Below, in pieces: positions 58,305-64,000 of a stretch of 64,000 nt of DNA. How positions within the stretch are numbered: position 1 is the first letter of the stretch; each line of letters begins with the position of its first letter. A model generated the notes under the pieces. That model was not told the origin of the DNA. It was given only the letters and a program-made list of their open reading frames with translations, and did not search any database. Source of the DNA: Nocardia otitidiscaviarum NBRC 14405 (GTDB taxonomy: Bacteria; Actinomycetota; Actinomycetes; Mycobacteriales; Mycobacteriaceae); contig NZ_BAGD01000053.1 of the NCBI RefSeq assembly GCF_000308635.1, forward strand, positions 1-64,000. The letters run 5' to 3'. The translations under genes and the position numbers were made by a program.

Positions 58305-59969
58305 CTAGACGTCGAGTTGTTTCGCGGCCCAGACGGCCAGCTTCTCCCGCCCGATCTTGGCGTTGTGGCGGATGTCGACCGGGAATCCGGGATGGAACAG
58401 GAAGGCCGTCACCGGTGCGGTGATCTCGAATTCGGCCTGGCGCTTGCGCAGATTGACCTCGACGGCCTTGCGGTCGGCGTCGGGCTCGAGTTCCACGCAC
58501 AGCACCGGTCGCTGCGCACCGCGCTCGCCGACACCCACCAGCGCCGTGCGCGCCACCCCGGAGACGACATTGAACACCTGCTCCACCCGCACCGTGAACA
58601 GCGGCCCGTCGGCGGTTTCCACGCGCTGACTCTTGCGCCCGCAGAACCGGATTCGGCCCTGGTCGTCGATGCGCGCCAGATCGCCGGTGCGATGCCACAC
58701 CACCTCGCCGTCGCTGATCTTGCCGACGGTGTTGGCCGAATCCGGCCAGAGATAGCGGGTGCTCACATTCGGTCCGGAGACCACCAGTTCGCCGATCCAA
58801 TCCGTGGCGGCCAGCTCCTCGGCCCGTTCGTCGACGTCGTCCCAGGTGGGCAGCGGATCATCGGTGATCGCGATGATGCGCGCCCGCACGTGCAGGGCGG
58901 GCTTGCCCACGCACACTCCCTCGCCCCGATGCGCCGCCTCCACGAGATCGCCCAGTAATTCCCGGGATTCGATGGTGGCCATGGGCAGCGCCTCGGTGGC
59001 CCCGTAGCCCGAGTACACCTTCGCGTCCTCGGGCAGCACCGCGCGCAGCCCGGCGATGCACCAGTCCGGCACCGGCGCGCCGCCGGAGTAGATGCTCTCC
59101 AGCGTCGGCAGCTGCGACCCGTGCTGCTCGATATGCCGCAGCAGCGGAATCAACACCGCCGGGGAGGCGAACATGGTCTTCACCTCGAACCGGTGCACCG
59201 CATCCACCACATGTTCGGGATCGGTGGCACCGACCTTGGAGGGGATCAACGGCGGCAGCACGCAGCGGGATCCGATGAGCAGCTCCAGAATGCCGGCCAC
59301 CGGCGCGGTGATGAGCGAGGTGCCCGGCTCCATGTGCTCGCGCGCCGCGTCCACCTGCTCGATCATGGCGCTGAGATTGCCGTGGGTGAGCACGACCGCC
59401 TTGGCCGGTCCGGTGCTGCCGGTGGTGTAGGCGATGAGCAGCGGTTCGTCGTCCGGCGCGGGCTCGCGCTGGGGCAGCGGAGCGGGCGGGGTGCGGCCCC
59501 AGCTGTCCAGGGTGGGTCCGCGCCAGAAGCCGCGGCCGACGGTCACCGCCAGCCGCACCTTGCGGAAGTAGGCACGGAAGACGATGCGCACCGCCTGTGC
59601 CTCCGGCACCCCCACGAACGCCTCCGCATCGGCGGCCTGCAGGCAGCGCATCATCTTGAACAGACCCATGCCGGGATCGATGATCACCGGCACCGCACCG
59701 ATTTTGAACAGCCCGTTGAGCACCGCGTAGAGCTCGGGCCCCGGCCGCACCAGCACGATGGTCCGCATCCCCCGGCCCACGCCCGCCGCGAGGAAGTTCG
59801 CCGCGATGGCATCGGACCAGCTGTCGAGCTCGGCGTAGGTGAGCCGCCGGTAGTCGGGCAGACCCGCGGCATTGCGGCCGTCGGCGTATATCACCGCCTC
59901 CCGATCCGGATGGGCGGCGACGATGTCACGGAATCGGTCGAGCGCGCGCCAGTAGGTCGCGGCGGTCAT
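58305..59969 (-). CDS. nltC: Beta-lactone synthetase, OleC-like AMP-dependent enzyme (NltC)
   Basis: The 554-residue ANL-superfamily protein has the A3 loop YTTGSTGPAK (181-190), then SIYSGGAPVPD, VYSGYGATEALPMATIES and a late VVWHRTGDLARIDDQGRIRF, with the C-terminal Lys in HNAKIGREKLAVW. OleC adenylates the beta-hydroxy acid and closes it to a beta-lactone, with no CoA step. Its neighbours (two OleA-like, one OleD-like, no OleB) support retention of the beta-lactone product, as in nocardiolactone synthesis. ATG 59969 is divergent from nltA. Confidence 0.88.
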   Translation of the reverse strand: MTAATYWRALDRFRDIVAAHPDREAVIYADGRNAAGLPDYRRLTYAELDSWSDAIAANFLAAGVGRGMRTIVLVRPGPELYAVLNGLFKIGAVPVIIDPGMGLFKMMRCLQAADAEAFVGVPEAQAVRIVFRAYFRKVRLAVTVGRGFWRGPTLDSWGRTPPAPLPQREPAPDDEPLLIAYTTGSTGPAKAVVLTHGNLSAMIEQVDAAREHMEPGTSLITAPVAGILELLIGSRCVLPPLIPSKVGATDPEHVVDAVHRFEVKTMFASPAVLIPLLRHIEQHGSQLPTLESIYSGGAPVPDWCIAGLRAVLPEDAKVYSGYGATEALPMATIESRELLGDLVEAAHRGEGVCVGKPALHVRARIIAITDDPLPTWDDVDERAEELAATDWIGELVVSGPNVSTRYLWPDSANTVGKISDGEVVWHRTGDLARIDDQGRIRFCGRKSQRVETADGPLFTVRVEQVFNVVSGVARTALVGVGERGAQRPVLCVELEPDADRKAVEVNLRKRQAEFEITAPVTAFLFHPGFPVDIRHNAKIGREKLAVWAAKQLDV

Positions 59970-60482
59970 GGCATCACCTCGTGGAATTCGCGCGCTCGAT
60001 ATTCGCGCCGACGGCGGCGGTATCGCACGCGCGGAAATGGTGGATACGGAAGGAGAACAACTGCTGTCGAATTCGACGATGAATGTGACGAGCAGTACGG
60101 CGAGGTTACCTCGAGCAATGCGAGTCCGCTACCGCGCGAAGTATGCCAATACATTGCCGCACAACGTGTTTGGTGTGTCCAGCAGTACCGCAACAGGTTC
60201 TCTCGCACCCCCTAGCCCAACCCCTATGCGAGTTTTCCCGGCAGGTCGCGAATACTGCTGTCTACCTTGATGTTCTATCGATCTTAAACTGAAACGGCGC
60301 TGTAACGTCTGTGATTGGCGGGACTGTTGTGGCGCAGAGTTACCAGTGGGTACTGGTACCGTTCGAATCGGCATCGGGGCTACTGGATAACGACGGCATT
60401 GCTTCGGATGATCGATCCGAATACGAATCGCCGCACCAGAATTCGACCGAACTCGCACAATCTTTCCAGAGAGTAGGGGGCT
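59970..60482. other. Divergent regulatory region between nltC and nltA
   Basis: These 513 bp contain no credible gene and have lower GC than the flanking genes, especially 60190-60440. A GAGG-like site precedes nltC, and GTAGGGGG precedes nltA. A possible -10 TAAACT occurs at about 60285. A perfect 19-bp inverted repeat lies at 60403-60421. Both nlt arms are probably transcribed from here. Confidence 0.6.
60403..60421. promoter_or_regulatory. Inverted repeat upstream of nltA, candidate operator
   Basis: TTCGGAT(GATCG)ATCCGAA is a perfect palindrome of two 7-bp arms, 62 bp before the nltA ATG. Its regulator is unknown; the LAL-like protein at 62.6 kb is one candidate. Confidence 0.4.
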
Positions 60483-61529
60483 ATGCGTACCCGTTTCGAA
60501 TCGATAGGTGCGTACACACCCGGCACCGTCCGTTCCACCGAGGAAGTGATCGCCAGTCTGTCGATCCCCAGGGCCTTGGACCTGGAGCGGATCACCGGAA
60601 TCAAGAATCGTCGCGTGCACAACAGCGATCCGGACGATTACGAATCCTCGTTCGAACTGGCGCTGCGGGCGATCGACGACTGCCTGACGCACTCCGACTA
60701 CGCCGCCGAGGATCTCGACGTCATCATCAACGTCTCGATCACGCGCTTTCGCGGACCCGAATATTTCTGCTACGCACCGTCTTTCGCACTCATGCTGCGC
60801 AATGCCCTGGGTGCGAAGCAGGCACGGTACTTCGACCTGTCCAATGCCTGCGCGGGCATGATCACCGGGGTGCTGCTGCTGGACCGCATGATCAAGGCGG
60901 GGGTGGTGCGCAATGGCCTGGTGGTCAGCGGCGAACAGATCACGCCCATCGCCGATACCGCCGCCCGAGAGATCAGCCAGCCCTACGATCCCCAGTTCGC
61001 CGCGCTCACCGTCGGCGACGCCGCGGTGGCGGTGGTGGTCGACGGTCGCGGTGACGACCACGACGAAATCCACTACATCGAGCTCATGACAACCTCCGCG
61101 GGAGCCGAGCACTGCCTGGGCATGCCGAGCGAGAAGACCACCGGTATCGCCATGTATACCGACAACCGGGCGCTGGCCAGCGAATCCCGCTTCCAGCAGG
61201 GCATCAGCCGCATGGACGACTTCCTGAAGGAAACCGGGCGCACCTGGGAGAGCGAGAAATACGACTACTGGGTGCACCATCAGTTCAGCGGCCCGGCCAT
61301 CGAATACATCAGCCAGCTCACCGAACGGCACTTCGACACCCCGATGCCGCAGCCGCTCAACGTCTATGACGAATTCGGCAATACCGCCTCCACCTCCCAC
61401 TTCCTGGTGCTGCACGAACACCTGGCGCGGCAGCGCATTCCGAAGGGATCCAAGGTGCTGCTGATTCCGGAGGCGTCCGGGGTGGTCTCCGGGCACCTGG
61501 CCGCGACCATCACCCGATTGGAGGCGTGA
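60483..61529 (+). CDS. nltA: OleA/KAS III-like condensing enzyme, catalytic subunit (NltA)
   Basis: The 348-residue thiolase-fold protein has the intact triad Cys123 (FDLSNACAGM), His266 (WVHHQFSG) and Asn300 (DEFGNTAST). The position of the OleA general-base Glu, normally in an E-P-x-x-A motif, reads Y-A-P-S-F-A (Ala98), so the Glu is missing. OleA joins two fatty acyl-CoAs head to head by Claisen condensation. Here the base must come from a partner, the adjacent NltB, as LstB does for LstA in lipstatin synthesis. GTAGGGGG precedes ATG 60483. Confidence 0.88.
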   Translation: MRTRFESIGAYTPGTVRSTEEVIASLSIPRALDLERITGIKNRRVHNSDPDDYESSFELALRAIDDCLTHSDYAAEDLDVIINVSITRFRGPEYFCYAPSFALMLRNALGAKQARYFDLSNACAGMITGVLLLDRMIKAGVVRNGLVVSGEQITPIADTAAREISQPYDPQFAALTVGDAAVAVVVDGRGDDHDEIHYIELMTTSAGAEHCLGMPSEKTTGIAMYTDNRALASESRFQQGISRMDDFLKETGRTWESEKYDYWVHHQFSGPAIEYISQLTERHFDTPMPQPLNVYDEFGNTASTSHFLVLHEHLARQRIPKGSKVLLIPEASGVVSGHLAATITRLEA

Positions 61530-62474
61530 GTGATGTCAACGGCGATCGTTTCGGGTGCGGTGTGCACCGATCAGGACACCGGCAGCTTCTTCGAACTGGC
61601 CAGCCGCGCCGGGCGGACCTGCCTGGAACAGGCCGGGGTGTCGCCGAACCGGATCGGCCTGGTGATCAACGCGGGCGTCTTCCGCGACAGTAATATCTCC
61701 GAACCGGCGGTGGCGGCGCTCATCCAGAAGCGCCTGGACATCGGACTGGAGTACGTCAGCGGGAACGTGCCCGCCTTCTCCTTCGACCTCATGAACGGGG
61801 CCACCGGTGTGCTGCACGCGTTCATGGCCGCGCAGTGCTTCCTGGCGCCCGGCGAGGTGGAATACGCCATGGTGGTCGCCGGCGACACCCATCCCTCCAT
61901 GATCCGGGACCACGACGAGTTCCCCTACGCCGCCAGCGGTGCGGCCGTCCTGCTCCGATCCGATACGGAGGCGGGCGGATTCGGTCGCCCGCACACCAGC
62001 GAGGTCGACGGCTCGGCACCGCCCACCGCCTGGGTGGATCTGGAGTCGGCGGGCACCGACGGCCGCAACGCGCTGACCGTGCGGGCCGGGACGGGTGATC
62101 CGCTGGAATTGGCCGACCGGGTGGTGCGCGCCTGCCTGGCCGACGAGGGCATCGACGCGGCGGATTTCGCCACCGGCAAGGCGGTGCTGCTCGCGCCCGC
62201 GCCGGTGGCCGGATTCCGGGAACGGCTGGCCTACCGGTTGGGCATTCCGGTGGCGGCCGTGGCGGGCGTGGATCCGGCGCTGGGCGATCCGTTCAGCGCG
62301 GCGCCGGTGCACGCGTATGCGCAGGCTGCCGCGTCGGGGCTGCTCGAGGGGGTGCGCACGGTGCTGTTCCTGGGCGCGGACGACAGCGCGGCGGCGTGTC
62401 TGCCGTATCGACCGCTGCCGCTGTCGCTCTCCGGTTCCGTCACCGAGCTGCAGTCCAATCAGGTTGCGGGTTAA
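61530..62474 (+). CDS. nltB: OleA-like partner subunit lacking the catalytic Cys (NltB)
   Basis: This 314-residue, shorter KAS III-fold protein aligns with NltA at FDLMNGATGV, where the nucleophile position is Ala91. It keeps SEPAVAAL with Glu58 at the position NltA lacks. It should complete the NltA active site across the dimer interface and not catalyse alone. GTG 61530 directly follows the nltA stop, with GGAGG inside the end of nltA; ATG 61533 is equally possible. Co-translation fits an obligate heterodimer. Two hairpins follow. Confidence 0.82.
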   Translation: MMSTAIVSGAVCTDQDTGSFFELASRAGRTCLEQAGVSPNRIGLVINAGVFRDSNISEPAVAALIQKRLDIGLEYVSGNVPAFSFDLMNGATGVLHAFMAAQCFLAPGEVEYAMVVAGDTHPSMIRDHDEFPYAASGAAVLLRSDTEAGGFGRPHTSEVDGSAPPTAWVDLESAGTDGRNALTVRAGTGDPLELADRVVRACLADEGIDAADFATGKAVLLAPAPVAGFRERLAYRLGIPVAAVAGVDPALGDPFSAAPVHAYAQAAASGLLEGVRTVLFLGADDSAAACLPYRPLPLSLSGSVTELQSNQVAG

Positions 62475-62481
62475 CCTGATT
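62457..62481 (+). terminator. Hairpin overlapping the nltB stop codon
   Basis: AATCAGGTT / AACCTGATT is a perfect 9-bp stem with a 7-base loop spanning the TAA. Confidence 0.45.
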
Positions 62482-62489
62482 CATCCGAT

Positions 62490-62517
62490 CGCTCGCCGAC
62501 GGACGCGTCGGCGAGCG
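62490..62517 (+). terminator. GC-rich terminator after nltB
   Basis: CGCTCGCCGAC / GTCGGCGAGCG is a perfect 11-bp stem with loop GGACGC, in tandem with the hairpin just before it. It probably ends the nltAB message. Confidence 0.7.
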
Positions 62518-62647
62518 CCGGAACACACCGTCGTGCCCGGCTGAGACCGGCCGCCGTCAGGCGTCCACCCGCTGCAACGATGCCGCTCCAGCACATCAGC
62601 TCGTCGTGCCCTCCCCTCAGTCGGGACTGAAGGAGATCGATGAAGGG

Positions 62648-64000
62648 ATGTCGGCTATGCAGCGGTCGATCGGTCGGGACCGGAAACCACTGTCCATCGT
62701 CGGCGGCTCGCGCGGTCCGGCGCGGCACCGCCGCCCGGACGACGAGCCGGACGGTATGGCGGAACTGCTGCGGCTGGACGGGCCGGGGCTGTCCGTCGCG
62801 CGCGCGGTGGCGGTACTGGGCCCCGCCGCCACCGTTGCCCGGGTGTCCGCGCTGCTGGGCACCGACACCTCCGAAACCCACCGCATCATCACGGAATTGG
62901 AGATGACGGCGGCGTTCGAGGGGCAACGCTGTATCGACCCCGCGGTGGGTGCGCGCCTACTGCGGGACCTGTCCGTGGGGGAGCGGCGCGATCTGCACGG
63001 CCGGGCAGCCGAAGTGCTGCACGGTAGCGGATTCCGACCGGCCGTGGTCGCGCCGCACCTCTACGCCGCGGGGGAGACCGGCACCGCCTGGGCGGCTCGG
63101 GTGCTGGTCGCCGCGGCGGCCGAGGCGGTGGCCGAGGATCAGCTCGACTGGGCGGCGAAATATCTCGAGCTGGGCTACCGGGCCAGTGATCGGGCCCGGG
63201 AGCGCGCGGCCATCGCCACCCGGCTCGTCGCGGTGGAATGGCGGATCAACCCCTCCGGGCGCACCCGCAACTTCGGGCGACTACGGGCGGCGCTGGCCGC
63301 CGGGCTGGTGCCCTACCCGGAGGTGCCCGCCGCGGTGTCGTTCATGCTGTGGCATGGATGCGGCCAGCATGTGGACCGCGCGCTGGCCCGGCTCGAACGT
63401 GGCGTCGGCGGTGCGCTCACCGTCGGACCTGGCATCGAATTCCTGTGTGCCTGGATTCGATACACCCATCCCACCCATGTGGAACGCCACCCCGACCTGT
63501 TCTCCGGACGCCCCCGCGACACCGCCGCGCCGGGCGAGCGGGACTCCCCGCACCGGCAGGCCGCGGACCTGCTCGCCGCCCTGGCCACACCGCGCCCGCC
63601 CGCCGACCTGGCCGCCGCCGCCCAGCGCATCCTGGCCGGGCACCGGCTCACCATCACCACGGTGGAGGCGCTGGTGGCGGCCGTCGACTGCCTCATGCAC
63701 ACCGATCGGCTGGATCTCGCCGACGCCTGGTGCACCTCACTGCTGGCGGAGGCGGCGGCCCGGCACGCGCCCACCTGGCGGTCCGTCTTCGCGGCCGTGC
63801 GCGCCGAAACCCTGCTGCGCAAGGGCAGACTCCGTGAGGCGGCCGAGCACGCGGTGCTCGCGTTGAACCTGGTCCCCGCCGAACATCTGGGCGTGTGGGC
63901 GGGGCGGCCCATCGGCGTGCTGGTGCGGGCGCTCACCGCGCAGGGCAAGCACTCCGAGGCCGCGGCCCAGCTGCGCCGCCCGGTGCCCCGGGCCATGTTC
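62648..64000 (+). CDS. LAL-like (LuxR-family?) regulator lacking the ATPase domain, partial at right edge
   Basis: The frame is open from ATG 62648 (or ATG 62657) past the window end, 451 codons seen. The N-terminus reads like the region after the AAA domain of large LuxR regulators: a winged-helix-like segment (SVARAVAVLGPAATVARVSA, then RIITELEMTAAFEG), SVGERRDLHGRAAEVLHGSG and VVAPHLYAAGETG, then TPR-like helices (AAKYLELGYRASDRARERAA). No P-loop or Walker B precedes it. The diagnostic LuxR HTH would lie beyond the window. A ribosome-binding AGGAG is at 62631-62635. It is a natural candidate regulator of the nlt genes. Confidence 0.6.
   Translation, partial: MSAMQRSIGRDRKPLSIVGGSRGPARHRRPDDEPDGMAELLRLDGPGLSVARAVAVLGPAATVARVSALLGTDTSETHRIITELEMTAAFEGQRCIDPAVGARLLRDLSVGERRDLHGRAAEVLHGSGFRPAVVAPHLYAAGETGTAWAARVLVAAAAEAVAEDQLDWAAKYLELGYRASDRARERAAIATRLVAVEWRINPSGRTRNFGRLRAALAAGLVPYPEVPAAVSFMLWHGCGQHVDRALARLERGVGGALTVGPGIEFLCAWIRYTHPTHVERHPDLFSGRPRDTAAPGERDSPHRQAADLLAALATPRPPADLAAAAQRILAGHRLTITTVEALVAAVDCLMHTDRLDLADAWCTSLLAEAAARHAPTWRSVFAAVRAETLLRKGRLREAAEHAVLALNLVPAEHLGVWAGRPIGVLVRALTAQGKHSEAAAQLRRPVPRAMF

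Noticed and set aside
59966..60208. 80-codon minus-strand frame ending in ATGA overlap with nltC
   Set aside because: The overlap looks like coupling, but the Arg/Ser/Tyr-rich product has no fold sense and no ribosome-binding site. It is probably chance.
59968..60270. 100-codon plus-strand frame in the nlt divergent region
   Set aside because: No ribosome-binding site or recognisable domain, and it covers the likely promoter region.

Overview
The window is high-GC actinobacterial DNA and most likely comes from a Nocardia chromosome. The evidence is a gene block ordered like Mycobacterium tuberculosis Rv2228c-Rv2236c (RNase H/phosphatase, zinc ribbon, Nif3, CobC, PtpA, SURF1, CobD), a probable KstR-type sterol-catabolism operator, a cutinase, a 13E12/DUF222 HNH protein, type-VII-secretion-style proteins, and at the right end a gene set matching the nocardiolactone (nlt) beta-lactone pathway. 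No insertion sequence, tRNA, 16S/23S rRNA or CRISPR array is visible.

Layout. 1-2.7 kb: end of a K+ channel, a stand-alone degenerate EF-G G-domain, and a divergent DUF35/lipid-transfer thiolase pair behind a KstR-like palindrome. 2.9-12.4 kb (minus strand): an HNH/DUF222 gene, then a polymorphic-toxin locus reading YbaB-like protein, WXG-like protein, 2019-residue RHS toxin and an immunity protein. The toxin tip looks like an ADP-ribosyltransferase-type domain and the immunity protein looks like a macro domain. 12.5-20.4 kb: SSI-type protease-inhibitor lipoprotein, serine hydrolase, long-form GAPDH, a broken receiver/WD40 junction, esterase, AraC regulator and a membrane protein. 20.5-31.9 kb: YCII protein plus ECF42-type sigma factor behind a matching promoter, lipase, beta-lactamase-fold hydrolase, YjbR/HhH protein, cutinase, acyltransferase, OhrR-like regulator with DUF5313 protein, amidohydrolase, 6-phosphogluconate dehydrogenase. 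31.9-41.9 kb: RelA/SpoT-like protein, a lipoprotein/SGNH/acyltransferase-3 cell-surface operon, TetR, a new 57-residue gene, gamma carbonic anhydrase, GlxA-type regulator, MBL hydrolase, alanine dehydrogenase, ECF41 sigma factor with its own promoter. 42-53.4 kb: the Rv2228c-Rv2236c-like block with FG-GAP, GerW-like and OsmC genes added, then BrkB and an esterase. 53.4-56.1 kb: rnpB (RNase P RNA), small genes and an RNB ribonuclease.

56.1-64 kb: the specialised-metabolism region. NltA and NltB (plus strand) are predicted to form a split-active-site condensing enzyme: the first has Cys-His-Asn but no catalytic Glu, the second has the Glu but no Cys. NltC (beta-lactone synthetase) and NltD (reductase) lie on the minus strand with a 55-residue gene overlapping between them. 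A cysteine-nucleophile alpha/beta hydrolase follows, and a LAL-like regulator lacking its ATPase domain runs off the right edge.

Functions come from recognising motifs and gene order by eye. No database or structure search was run, so distant assignments (toxin domain, macro-like immunity protein, RelA-like domain) are inferences.
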